Below, piece after piece: positions 54,971-63,212 of a DNA stretch of 64,000 bases. Position 1 is the stretch's first letter; each line of letters opens with the position of its first letter. The notes under the pieces were generated by a model. It was given only the letters and a program-made list of their open reading frames with translations, searched no databases and was not told where the DNA came from. Origin of the DNA: Rhizobium sp. SL86 (lineage in GTDB: Bacteria > Pseudomonadota > Alphaproteobacteria > Rhizobiales > Rhizobiaceae). The DNA lies in the NCBI RefSeq assembly GCF_026672545.1, contig NZ_JAPPRJ010000001.1, positions 186,001 to 250,000 of the forward strand. Reading direction: 5' to 3'. Made by a program: the position numbers and the translations under genes.

Positions 54971-56083
54971 ATGACCGCGTTCGCCCGCTTCACACCCCTT
55001 CTCCAGAGCCTGCCGGCAACCGTTCCGTTCGTCGGGCCGGAGGCGATCGAGCGAAACCGGGGGCTTCAGGTCAAAGCCCGCATCGGCGCCAATGAAAGCG
55101 GCTTCGGTCCGGCACCCTCCGTTCTGGAGGCGATCACGGCTGCCGCCGGCGAAACCTGGAAATATGCCGATCCGGAAAACTTTGCCCTGAAACAGGCGCT
55201 TGCTGCGCATCTCGGCTGCGGCGCCCAGAACCTCGCCATCGGCGAAGGGATCGATTCGCTGCTCGGGCACATCGTGCGCATGGTCATCGAGCCCGGCATG
55301 ACGGTTGCCACCTCGCTCGGCGCCTATCCCACCTTCAACTTCCATGTGGCCGGTTATGGCGGACGGCTGGTAACGACACCTTATGTCGACGACCGGGAGG
55401 ATCTCGACGGGCTGCTCGCCCTCGTGTCGCGGGAAAAGGCCTCGCTTCTCTACTTCGCCAATCCCGACAATCCGATGGGCAGCTGGTGGAATGCCGAGCG
55501 CGTCTCGGAATTCGTGCGCGCCGTGCCGGAAACCTGTCTGCTGATCCTTGACGAGGCCTATTGCGAAACGGCGCCGGAGGGTACGGCTCCCGCGATCGAC
55601 GCCTTCCTCGACCGGCCGAATGTGATGCGCACGCGCACCTTCTCGAAGGCCTATGGTCTGGCTGGTGCCCGTGTCGGTTATGTCGTGACGACACCTGAGA
55701 ATGCGCAAGGCTTCGACAAGATCCGCCACCATTTCGGCATGCCACGCATCAGCGTCGCGGCGGCGCTGGCCGCTCTGAAGGACCAGACCTATCTTGCCCA
55801 GGCGATCGATGCCATCCGGCAGTCGCGCGAGCGCATCGCGGCGATCGCCCGGCAGAACGGCCTGACGCCGCTTGCTTCAGCCACCAATTTCGTGGCGGTC
55901 GACTGTGGCCGTGACGGAACCTATGCGCGGGCGATCGTGGATGGCTTGATGGAGCACGGGGTGTTCATCCGCATGCCGGGGGTTGCTCCGCTCAACCGCT
56001 GCATTCGCATCAGTGCCGGCGTCGAGGCCGACATGGCGCTTCTCGAAGAGGCGCTGCCCAAGGTGCTGGCGTCGATCGGCTAA
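54971..56083 (+). CDS. HisC-like class I/II aminotransferase
   Basis: This 370-residue PLP enzyme resembles histidinol-phosphate aminotransferase. It has IGANESGFGP near residue 38, YFANPDNPMGSWW near 159, the acidic LLILDEAYCE near 190 and the PLP lysine in RTFSKAYGLAGARVGY near 220. Such HisC paralogues outside a his operon often act on aromatic amino acids or related keto acids; the substrate is not fixed. ATG 54971 gives the normal N-terminus, although the frame is open to 54932. Confidence 0.85.
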   Translation: MTAFARFTPLLQSLPATVPFVGPEAIERNRGLQVKARIGANESGFGPAPSVLEAITAAAGETWKYADPENFALKQALAAHLGCGAQNLAIGEGIDSLLGHIVRMVIEPGMTVATSLGAYPTFNFHVAGYGGRLVTTPYVDDREDLDGLLALVSREKASLLYFANPDNPMGSWWNAERVSEFVRAVPETCLLILDEAYCETAPEGTAPAIDAFLDRPNVMRTRTFSKAYGLAGARVGYVVTTPENAQGFDKIRHHFGMPRISVAAALAALKDQTYLAQAIDAIRQSRERIAAIARQNGLTPLASATNFVAVDCGRDGTYARAIVDGLMEHGVFIRMPGVAPLNRCIRISAGVEADMALLEEALPKVLASIG

Positions 56084-56203
56084 ACGCTCCAAACGCCAGA
56101 AGGTCGCGCAAGTCCGGTGGACCGATCGCGACCTTCCGAGGGTCTGCCATACATGGCGTCCCTCCCCCTTCGCCGGCGTCAGCATTCACCGGCGCATCCA
56201 GTG

Positions 56204-56470
56204 TCAGTGCATGGTCATCCATTCGCGGGCGGCGCGCAGCGCCTCGGCGAGCTGCATCTTCGTCATCGTGTGGGCGAGATCGGCGCGCAGTTCGGCAGCG
56301 CGGTCTGAGCCCTTGATCGCGGCAATGTTCAGCCACTTGTGCGCGGCCACCAGATCGACGTCGCAACCACGGCCGGTCGCATACATCAGCCCCATGTCGC
56401 AGAAGGTTTCGGCGCGGGCTTCGCCACCCATCGGGGCCATTTCGGAATGTGTCATGTCAAAGCGTGCCAT
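56204..56470 (-). CDS. Sel1-like repeat small protein
   Basis: This 88-residue protein contains one Sel1-like repeat: AETFCDMGLMYATGRGCDVDLVAAHKWLNIAAIKGSDRAAELR, followed by a helical tail (MTKMQLAEALRAAREWM). Sel1 repeats mediate protein contacts. Proteins of this size are common in Rhizobiales, function unknown. ATG 56470 follows AGGGA about nine bases upstream. Confidence 0.78.
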   Translation of the reverse strand: MARFDMTHSEMAPMGGEARAETFCDMGLMYATGRGCDVDLVAAHKWLNIAAIKGSDRAAELRADLAHTMTKMQLAEALRAAREWMTMH

Positions 56471-56971
56471 CGGTCTGATCCCTGTTTCGAGCCTGTTGTT
56501 CAAAGTCCCTGTCTTACCTTTGCCCTCGCGGGGCGCCGTGCGGATCGCCATCTTGCAGTGGCTTTTTGTGATCCGTCCGGCCGGCAGGTTTGGCCTGCTC
56601 GTTTGATGGGTTCAGTATGCCGATGGGCCTTCAAAATTCGCCTAAAATGCATGATTAATTTGATGAAAACAAAGTCCAAACGCTTGGTAAAATTGGGTTT
56701 TCGTTAAACATCGCAAGCCCTGAGAAGGCGGGGTTTCGCGCATTTCGAAAGCTTCCATAAACCATGGCGATTTCACCCTTTGTTGACCACGCCATCAGCA
56801 GGCCGAACGTGATCTCCTAAAAATTCCGGCCGCGATCGGGGAAAAATGGCGTGAAAGAAGCCAGTTTACCTTTACGTGTGCGTAAGATAATTTGAGGCAT
56901 CGACGCGCAGGATCACTGAGGAGATGATAACCGCGCAGCAATGATGGGTTCTCGACAGGAGGAGAAACGAG
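56471..56971. other. Intergenic region between Sel1-like and DUF2147 genes
   Basis: The 501 bases contain the start regions of two divergent genes and no recognisable further gene. The stretch 56620-56900 is AT-richer than average. The DUF2147 gene has a strong GGAGGAG site at its 3' edge. A plus-strand frame over 56339-56707 is antisense to the Sel1-like gene and not credible. Confidence 0.5.
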
Positions 56972-57313
56972 ATGATCCGAACGATGATACTGACAGGCGC
57001 ACTCTTGGTCGCAAGCCTGGCGCCGGCCGTGGCTGCCGAACCGATTGTTGGCAGCTGGAAGACGGCGAGCGGTGAGACCGCCGTCATTGCCCAGTGCGGC
57101 TCCGCCTATTGCGTGACGCTGAAGACGGGCAAATATGCCGGAAAGCAGATCGGCAAGATGAGCGGCACCGGCGCCGAATACAAGGGCGAGATCACCGACC
57201 CCGCCGCCGACAAGACCTATAGCGGTTCCGGTTCCGTCAGCGGCAATGCGCTGAAGATGAAGGGCTGCGTGATGTCGGTGTTCTGCAAGACGCAGACCTG
57301 GACGCGTCTATAA
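56972..57313 (+). CDS. DUF2147 exported protein
   Basis: This 113-residue protein has a signal peptide (TMILTGALLVASLAPAVAAE). The DUF2147 domain starts EPIVGSWKTASGETAVI and ends KMKGCVMSVFCKTQTWTRL, with three cysteines in the mature part in family-typical places. It is predicted to be a lipocalin-like barrel in the periplasm; function unknown. ATG follows GGAGGAGAAACGAG, a strong ribosome site. A terminator follows. Confidence 0.85.
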   Translation: MIRTMILTGALLVASLAPAVAAEPIVGSWKTASGETAVIAQCGSAYCVTLKTGKYAGKQIGKMSGTGAEYKGEITDPAADKTYSGSGSVSGNALKMKGCVMSVFCKTQTWTRL

Positions 57314-57342
57314 CCTCAGCCGATAAGCCTTGACGATCAGCG

Positions 57343-57366
57343 GAGGCGGTTAACGCCGCCTCTTTT
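57343..57366 (+). terminator. Intrinsic terminator after DUF2147 gene
   Basis: GAGGCGG and CCGCCTC form a 7-bp stem around TTAACG, followed by TTTT. It lies 30 bases after the DUF2147 stop and fits a Rho-independent terminator. Confidence 0.75.
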
Positions 57367-57473
57367 GGCCGCCCGATCCGTTCATCACTTTGAACGTCGG
57401 ATGAACCGCCATCTCAGCGTCAGTTCATGAGTCCACGCGCATATTACCTCTCGTTCCAAGCGGGAGACGGACA

Positions 57474-57641
57474 ATGCCGAAGATTGCAAGACGCCTGACA
57501 ATCATCACCCTCACCATGGCGCTGTTTGCCGTTTCGCTTTCAACCTTTGTCGAGACGCAGCGCCGCGTGCCGGATCTCCAGGCGGGTCGCGCGTCGATCT
57601 GCCAGCCGCTCACGGGCAACGGCTGCGGCGGAACGCTCTGA
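57474..57641 (+). CDS. Small exported or membrane protein (55 aa), unknown
   Basis: ATG 57474 follows CGGGAGACGGAC. The 55-residue product has a basic start (MPKIARR), a hydrophobic segment (LTIITLTMALFAVSLSTFV), and a short polar tail with two cysteines (ASICQPLTGNGCGGTL). The hydrophobic part may be a signal peptide or a single anchor. I recognise no family. It lies in its own interval between a terminator and the amn promoter, which supports a separate small gene. Confidence 0.6.
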   Translation: MPKIARRLTIITLTMALFAVSLSTFVETQRRVPDLQAGRASICQPLTGNGCGGTL

Positions 57642-57691
57642 GCCTACGTAAACCACCCTCCGAAATTTACCGAGGTGTCGCGGGAGCGTAA

Positions 57692-57724
57692 TTGGCTTGT
57701 TAAGAAGAGCGCATTATAATGCGC
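57692..57724 (+). promoter_or_regulatory. Promoter abutting the amn start, with 16-bp palindrome
   Basis: A -35 TTGGCT (57692-57697) and a perfect -10 TATAAT (57715-57720) are 17 bases apart. The -10 sits inside the perfect palindrome GCGCATTATAATGCGC (57709-57724), which ends one base before the amn ATG. A start point about seven bases after the -10 falls on the ATG, so the mRNA would be leaderless. No Shine-Dalgarno sequence lies at normal distance. Confidence 0.55.
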
Positions 57725-57725
57725 C

Positions 57726-59225
57726 ATGACAAAACGAATCTACACACTCTCCTCTCCGAACTTCATCAAACCCGAGCCGTTCGAACCGCAGGTCTTCAGC
57801 GATCCGACCACGGCGGTTGATGCGCTCATCGAGCTTTACGAGCGCAACACCTCGTTTCTCATCGACGCGTTCGCCCATCTTGCCAAGGGTGCTCCGGTCG
57901 CCGGCCGGCTGCGGGCCTGTTATCCGCAGGTCAGCATCGAGACGACCAGCTTCGGTCATGTCGATTCGCGCCTTTCCTACGGCCACGTCTCGGCGCCTGG
58001 CGTCTACACGACCACGATCACCCGACCAAAACTGTTTCGCCAGTACCTGGTGGAGCAGCTTGGGCTGCTGATGCGCAATCACCATGTGCCGGTCACGGTC
58101 TCCGAGTCGGAAACGCCGATCCCGCTGCATTTCGCCTTCGGCGAAGGCGCGCATGTGGAGGCGTCGTCCTCGACCGTGCTCGCGGACATGCCGCTGCGCG
58201 ATCTCTTCGACACGCCGGACCTGAACATCACCGACGACCTGATCGCCAATGGCGAATATGATCAGGTGCCGGGTGAACCGGCGCCGCTGGCACCGTTTAC
58301 CGCGCAGCGTATCGATTATTCGCTCGCCCGCCTCAGCCATTACACCGCGACGGGCGCCGAGCATTTCCAGAATTTCGTGCTGTTCACCAACTACCAGTTC
58401 TACATCGACGAGTTTGCCGCCTGGGCGCGCGAACTGATGGCGAATGGTGGTGAAGGCTATACGGCCTTTGTCGAGCCCGGCAACATCGTCACGCCGGCGG
58501 GTACCGTCCGGGCGGCCGAGACGGCGGTGCGACTGCCGCAGATGCCGGCCTATCACCTGAAAAAGGACGGCCATGCAGGCATCACGCTCGTTAATATCGG
58601 CGTCGGCCCGTCGAACGCCAAGACGATCACCGATCATATCGCCGTGCTGCGTCCGCATGCCTGGCTGATGGTCGGCCATTGCGCCGGCCTGCGCAACAGC
58701 CAGCGGCTGGGCGACTACGTTCTGGCGCATGCCTATATGCGCGAAGACCATGTGTTGGATGACGACCTGCCGGTCTGGGTGCCGATCCCGGCGCTGGCCG
58801 AAGTGCAGAAGGCGCTGGAGGATGCGGTGGAGGAAATCACCGGCCTCGAAGGTTTCGAGCTGAAACGCATCATGCGCACAGGCACCGTCGCGACCATCGA
58901 CAACCGTAACTGGGAACTGCGCGACCAGCGTGGGCCGGTGAAACGGCTTTCCCAGGCGCGCGCCATCGCGCTCGACATGGAATCGGCGACCATCGCGGCG
59001 AACGGTTTCCGTTTCCGCGTGCCCTATGGCACGCTGCTCTGCGTGTCGGACAAGCCGCTGCATGGCGAATTGAAGCTGCCGGGCATGGCGACCGAATTCT
59101 ACCGCACACAGGTGCGCCAGCACCTGAAGATCGGCATCCGCGCCGTGCAGAAACTCGCCGAAATGCCCACGGAAACATTGCATTCGCGCAAGCTGCGCAG
59201 CTTCTACGAGACGGCGTTCCAGTGA
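57726..59225 (+). CDS. amn: AMP nucleosidase
   Basis: The enzyme splits AMP into adenine and ribose 5-phosphate, regulating the adenylate pool. The 499-residue protein has the N-terminal regulatory domain (YGHVSAPGVYTTTITRP) and a C-terminal nucleoside phosphorylase-type domain. That domain shows MVGHCAGLRNSQRLGDYVLAHAYMRED near residue 318 and ALDMESATIAANGFRF with the substrate glutamate near 419. Length matches Amn. The start is ATG 57726, with the -10 box only six bases upstream. Confidence 0.95.
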   Translation: MTKRIYTLSSPNFIKPEPFEPQVFSDPTTAVDALIELYERNTSFLIDAFAHLAKGAPVAGRLRACYPQVSIETTSFGHVDSRLSYGHVSAPGVYTTTITRPKLFRQYLVEQLGLLMRNHHVPVTVSESETPIPLHFAFGEGAHVEASSSTVLADMPLRDLFDTPDLNITDDLIANGEYDQVPGEPAPLAPFTAQRIDYSLARLSHYTATGAEHFQNFVLFTNYQFYIDEFAAWARELMANGGEGYTAFVEPGNIVTPAGTVRAAETAVRLPQMPAYHLKKDGHAGITLVNIGVGPSNAKTITDHIAVLRPHAWLMVGHCAGLRNSQRLGDYVLAHAYMREDHVLDDDLPVWVPIPALAEVQKALEDAVEEITGLEGFELKRIMRTGTVATIDNRNWELRDQRGPVKRLSQARAIALDMESATIAANGFRFRVPYGTLLCVSDKPLHGELKLPGMATEFYRTQVRQHLKIGIRAVQKLAEMPTETLHSRKLRSFYETAFQ

Positions 59226-59252
59226 CATGCAGCATGATTGCGAGTAGGATGT

Positions 59253-59275
59253 CTGCATAGGAGGCTCCTATGCAG
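59253..59275. promoter_or_regulatory. 23-nt inverted repeat over the antitoxin start site
   Basis: CTGCATAGGAG and CTCCTATGCAG are perfect 11-base arms around one central G. The repeat covers the AGGAGG ribosome site (59259-59264) and the ATG (59270-59272) of the antitoxin-like gene. As DNA it suits a self-repressing antitoxin operator; as RNA it would hide the initiation site in a hairpin. Confidence 0.65.
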
Positions 59276-59548
59276 ATGTCATGCCCCATCGACGCCGATT
59301 TGTTGAATGAAGCGAGGCAGATTGCCGGTTTGCCGGAAACGTCAACCGCGAATGACATACTGCGTCACTTCGTGACAATCGAGCGGCAGCTAAGAGCTGT
59401 CTCCGCGCTCGAAGGCATCGGGTGGGAAGAGCCAGATGGTTCTGCGGCGTATTTCAAGGATCTCGCACGGAAATTCCGCGCCCTGATTGCCGGTCGCAAA
59501 CATACTCCGGCCGAGGATCTGGTGCGCGAGGGACGCGATGATAGGTGA
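59270..59548 (+). CDS. VapB-like orphan antitoxin
   Basis: The 92-residue protein resembles VapB-type antitoxins: a short N-terminal DNA-binding part (CPIDADLLNEARQIAGLPETSTANDILRHFV) leads into RQLRAVSALEGIGWEEP. The tail EDLVREGRDDR matches the end common in rhizobial antitoxins of this kind. An ATG (59538) overlaps its stop, where a PIN toxin usually starts with MI, but the frame after ATGATA has no PIN-domain residues and runs into the convergent gene. The toxin appears lost. The family call is by pattern, not proof. Confidence 0.6.
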   Translation: MQMSCPIDADLLNEARQIAGLPETSTANDILRHFVTIERQLRAVSALEGIGWEEPDGSAAYFKDLARKFRALIAGRKHTPAEDLVREGRDDR

Positions 59549-59634
59549 GCGGCGGATGACCGGTTGTTGCGAAAGTTGCGACAGGGTCCCGATAAGCGTT
59601 TCAAGGGCCTTGTTGTCTCTCTGTCGGAGCTCGC

Positions 59635-60600
59635 CTAACGCTCCCCCGCCCCGCCCCGCGCCACCAGCATCGACAACAGGGTTCCCACCACGGAACTGAC
59701 GATGATCAGCAGATGCGCGTTGACCGCCGCCTTGCCGAGGACTGCGAGCGCGCCTTCCGCATGATCGGCACCGAAGCCGAGAGCGCCAGCGGTGATGCCG
59801 GCCGGATAGGTGCCGACGCCGCCCGGAGCATGCACCGGCAGAACGGAGGAGAGTTCGCCGCCGAGCGCCCCGCCGAAGGCCGGGCCGAGTGTCAGATCGC
59901 CCAGCAGGACCAATACCCAGGCCAGCACCGCCACCTTCACCGCCCAGTTGATCAGCGTCACGCCCCAGGCGCGGAAAAACGCCAGCCCGTCCACCGGCAG
60001 GCCGGCCTCCACCTCGGTCAGGATTTTTTCCAACCGCACAGGCAGCACCCCGTGCAGCAGGCGAAACAGCGGACGGCGGACGCCAAATCCAAGCGCCGGC
60101 GCCGCCGCGAAGACGAGCCACAGCAGCCAGGCCAGCGCATGCCCCTTCTCCAGCGCAAGACCGAAGCCGGCAGCGGCCAGAAGCGCATGCAGGTCGAGCA
60201 GCCGCATGACGAGAAGGGCAGCGCTTGCCCGCGGCAGCGAGACGGAAAACTCCTTCTTCATCAGCAGCGGAAAACTGACCTCGCCGCTGCGGAACGGCAT
60301 CATCACGTTGAGCAGATTGTGCACCTGCACCAGCCGCAGCAGACGGCGGAAATGCCCCGCCGTTTCGCGCGGGAAATAGTCGTGGATGCGCCAGGTCCTC
60401 AGCACATAGGTCGACAGCAGCAACAGCATGGCGATGAGCAGCGTCTGCCAGCCGGCCTCCTGCCATCGCGCCAGGATATCCCCCCAGCCCCAGAACCACT
60501 GGATGAAGAGAATATAGGCAGCAACCGAGGCCAGCGTCACCAGGCTCGTTGCGTTGCGAATCAGCCACGGTTTTCGACTGGCAAGCATGTCAATCTTCAT
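59635..60600 (-). CDS. Flippase-like membrane protein (LPG-synthase TM/YbhN-type)
   Basis: This 321-residue protein has about eight hydrophobic segments and the family stretches HNLLNVMMPFRSGEVSFPLLM and VHAPGGVGTYPAGITAGAL. It belongs to the UPF0104/lysylphosphatidylglycerol synthase membrane-domain family, without the aminoacyl transferase domain. Members are thought to move lipids or lipid-linked sugars, though this is not shown here. It is divergent from the GT2/GT39 pair, with 90 bases between starts. ATG 60600 or 60588 may be used. Confidence 0.82.
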   Translation of the reverse strand: MKIDMLASRKPWLIRNATSLVTLASVAAYILFIQWFWGWGDILARWQEAGWQTLLIAMLLLLSTYVLRTWRIHDYFPRETAGHFRRLLRLVQVHNLLNVMMPFRSGEVSFPLLMKKEFSVSLPRASAALLVMRLLDLHALLAAAGFGLALEKGHALAWLLWLVFAAAPALGFGVRRPLFRLLHGVLPVRLEKILTEVEAGLPVDGLAFFRAWGVTLINWAVKVAVLAWVLVLLGDLTLGPAFGGALGGELSSVLPVHAPGGVGTYPAGITAGALGFGADHAEGALAVLGKAAVNAHLLIIVSSVVGTLLSMLVARGGAGER

Positions 60601-60690
60601 ATAGAGGACGCGATCGAAGGGCCTACAGAGACAGACGACACATTGCGTCTTGCCACTGCGACCGGCCCAGAGCTTTAGGAGAAAGATCCC

Positions 60691-61710
60691 GTGCGGACAA
60701 CAGCAGAGTCGATCGAGATCGCACCGGCACCCGTTGCAGCCATCGAGCTTTCGCTTGTCGTGCCCGTTTTCAACGAAGAAGAAAGCGTCGGCCCGCTGAT
60801 TGCCCGCATTCAGGAGGCCATGGCCGGTTACAGCGAGCCCTGGGAGCTGATCCTCGTCGATGACGGCAGCACGGACGCCACGCTTGCGAACGCCCGCGCC
60901 GCGATCGGTCGCGCGGGGCTCGACCTCTACGTCGTTGCCCTGCAGCGCAATTTCGGCCAGACCGCCGCCATGCAGGCCGGCATCACCCAGGCACGCGGAC
61001 GGCTGATCGCAACGCTCGACGGCGATCTGCAGAACGATCCGAAGGATATTCCCGAGATGGTGCGCGAGCTGGAGCGGCGCGAGCTCGACCTCCTCGTCGG
61101 CTGGCGCAAGAACCGCCAGGACGGGCTTCTCCTGCGCAAGGTTCCCTCTTGGATCGCCAACCGGCTGATCGGCCGCATCACCGGCGTGCGCCTTCACGAT
61201 TACGGCTGCAGCCTGAAGATCTACCGTGGCTCGGTCATCAAGCAGGTCAAGCTGATGGGCGAGATGCACCGTTTCATCCCGGCCTGGGTTGCGGGCGTCG
61301 TACCGAGCTCACGCATCGGTGAAATGCCGGTCACCCACCATGCCCGCCAGCACGGCGTGTCGAAATACGGCATCTCGCGCACCTTCCGCGTGATCCTCGA
61401 CCTGCTGTCGGTGATGTTCTTCATGCGCTTCAAGGCGCGGCCGGGGCACTTCTTCGGCTCGCTCGGCCTTGGGCTTGGTGCGCTCTCGGGCTTGATCCTC
61501 GCCTATCTTTTTATCGACAAGTTCATCCTCGGCAATGATATCGGCACCCGGCCGCTGTTCATGATCGGCGTCATGCTGTTCCTGTCGGCCGTCCAGCTGA
61601 TCACAACCGGCATCCTGGCCGAGATGATTGCCCGCACCTATTACCGGGACGACAGTTCCGTCAGCTATATCGTGAGAGACGTCTACAGCGGTGAGCAACA
61701 GACTTCATAA
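60691..61710 (+). CDS. Family 2 glycosyltransferase (polyprenyl-phosphate sugar synthase)
   Basis: This 339-residue GT-A enzyme starts with a catalytic domain: SLVVPVFNEEESVGPL, LILVDDGSTDATL, ATLDGDLQNDP (metal-binding DxD-like) and HHARQHGVSKYG. Two C-terminal membrane helices (about 250-310) follow. This is the ArnC/GtrB/DPM architecture; it would load a sugar onto undecaprenyl or dodecaprenyl phosphate. In rhizobia, RgtE of this type makes dodecaprenyl-phosphate galacturonic acid. The start is GTG after AGGAGAAAG. The GT39 gene overlaps its end by 20 bases. Confidence 0.88.
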   Translation: MRTTAESIEIAPAPVAAIELSLVVPVFNEEESVGPLIARIQEAMAGYSEPWELILVDDGSTDATLANARAAIGRAGLDLYVVALQRNFGQTAAMQAGITQARGRLIATLDGDLQNDPKDIPEMVRELERRELDLLVGWRKNRQDGLLLRKVPSWIANRLIGRITGVRLHDYGCSLKIYRGSVIKQVKLMGEMHRFIPAWVAGVVPSSRIGEMPVTHHARQHGVSKYGISRTFRVILDLLSVMFFMRFKARPGHFFGSLGLGLGALSGLILAYLFIDKFILGNDIGTRPLFMIGVMLFLSAVQLITTGILAEMIARTYYRDDSSVSYIVRDVYSGEQQTS

Positions 61711-63202
61711 CCTTCTCGTTCGCCGTCCAGGAACCGTCTTCTGGCTGGTCTTCGGCTATTTCGCGCTCTGCGTCATCTTGCGCGTGCTGCGCTCCGACAG
61801 CATGCAGAATGACGAGGCAGAACAGCTGTTCCAGGCGCAGTTCCTGCTTCTGGGTTATGGCCGGCAGCCGCCCTTCTACAACTGGCTGCAGATCGGTACG
61901 ATCGATCTCTTCGGCCTGTCGATCGCCAGCGTCTCGCTTCTGAAGAATGCGCTGCTGTTTCTTTGTACGCTGTTCTACTGGCTGGCGGCGCGCATGCTGA
62001 TGGACGACCGGCGCCTGCCGCTGGTTGCCATGGTCGGCGTTCTGGCCGTGCCTTCCGTCACCGTGCTCGCCCAGCGCGACCTGACCCATGCGGTCGCAAC
62101 GCTCTGTCTGGTCTCGATCTTCCTGTGCGTCTTCATCCGCACGATCAAGAGCCCGAGCCTTGCCAGCTATATCCTGCTCGGCGTCACGGTCGGCATCGGT
62201 GCCCTCACCAAATATAACTTCGTGATCCTCCCGATCGCCGCAGCGCTCGCCGTACTGCCGGAGGCTGACCTGCGCCGACGTCTGTTCGATTGGCGCATCC
62301 TGGTCGCAGGTCTCGTCGCGGCCGCCGTTGCGCTTCCGCACTTCATCTGGGCGCTGATACATCTGGATGCTGCCACCAGCGGCACCGTCGAGGCGATGCG
62401 CGCCGGTTCGTCCGGTGATGCCCTGCGCGACACGATCCGAGGGCAGATTTCCATCCTCATCTCGACGCTGAAGGCCGGCGTGCCGGTTATCCTTCTCTTC
62501 GGGATCGTCTTCTTCCGCCAGATCGGCGCCGCCTGGCGGGCCGAAAGCGTGTGGACGCGGGTGATCGGCCGGATGATCGTCGCCTGCCTGGTGATCGTGG
62601 CGCTGATCGGCATCGGCTTCGGCGCCTCCAGCATCCGCGAGAAATGGCTTTCGCCATTCCTGCTGCTTTTGCCGCTCTACCTGACGCTGAAACTTGCCGC
62701 CGCCGAGATCGACAGCCGGCAGAGCGTTGCGCGCATTGCCCCGCCCGTCATCGGCATCATCACCGGTTTTGCCATCTATCTGGCGATCAGCAATATCGTG
62801 GCGCCCTATTTCGGCAAATATGGCAAGGAACACGTGCCCTATCGCGCGGTGCTCGAAGAGATCATCACGAAACGCGGCGAACGTCCCGCCTATATCATCA
62901 GCAGCGAGCTGATGACCGCCGGCAATACCCGCCTGCATTATCCGACCGTGCCCGTGCTGATGCCGGAATTCGTCGAACCCGTGCCGCTGACCTCCGCGCT
63001 GAAACGGGGACCCGGCCTGCTGATCTGGCCTGCCGGTTCAGGAATCCCCGACTCGATCGCCAGCCTTCTGGAGGCGCATGGTATCGCACCCCAGAGCCTT
63101 CAGGTTCAGACCGAAGTCGTTCCCTACAATTTTGCCCAGGACGGCGATGCCATGCGTTTCGACTATATCTGGCTCGAACAGGTGCCGGAAGCGCAGCGCT
63201 GA
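61691..63202 (+). CDS. Family 39-type glycosyltransferase (ArnT/Rgt-like)
   Basis: The 503-residue membrane protein has about ten helices and the early acidic DEAEQLFQAQFLLLGYGRQPPFYNW (near residue 40), the region of catalytic acid residues in ArnT/PMT-type enzymes. RDLTHAVATLCL and LGVTVGIGALTKYNF follow. Such enzymes move a sugar from a polyprenyl phosphate onto lipid A or LPS core in the periplasm; RgtA-D of Rhizobium do this with galacturonic acid. It starts with GTG 61691, inside the GT2 gene, so the two are coupled. The sugar is inferred by analogy only. Confidence 0.85.
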   Translation: MSNRLHNLLVRRPGTVFWLVFGYFALCVILRVLRSDSMQNDEAEQLFQAQFLLLGYGRQPPFYNWLQIGTIDLFGLSIASVSLLKNALLFLCTLFYWLAARMLMDDRRLPLVAMVGVLAVPSVTVLAQRDLTHAVATLCLVSIFLCVFIRTIKSPSLASYILLGVTVGIGALTKYNFVILPIAAALAVLPEADLRRRLFDWRILVAGLVAAAVALPHFIWALIHLDAATSGTVEAMRAGSSGDALRDTIRGQISILISTLKAGVPVILLFGIVFFRQIGAAWRAESVWTRVIGRMIVACLVIVALIGIGFGASSIREKWLSPFLLLLPLYLTLKLAAAEIDSRQSVARIAPPVIGIITGFAIYLAISNIVAPYFGKYGKEHVPYRAVLEEIITKRGERPAYIISSELMTAGNTRLHYPTVPVLMPEFVEPVPLTSALKRGPGLLIWPAGSGIPDSIASLLEAHGIAPQSLQVQTEVVPYNFAQDGDAMRFDYIWLEQVPEAQR

Positions 63203-63212
63203 TTAGCGCTGC
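63193..63212. terminator. Stem-loop across two convergent stop codons
   Basis: GCAGCGCT and AGCGCTGC form an 8-bp stem with loop GATT. The GT39 stop (TGA 63200-63202) and the aminotransferase stop (complement of 63203-63205) meet in the loop. There is no T-run on either side, so it is only a possible bidirectional terminator. Confidence 0.45.

Noticed and set aside
59390..60568. 392-codon minus-strand frame beside the flippase-like gene
   Set aside because: It overlaps the real membrane protein in another frame and is Gly/Ala/Arg-rich without hydrophobic helices.
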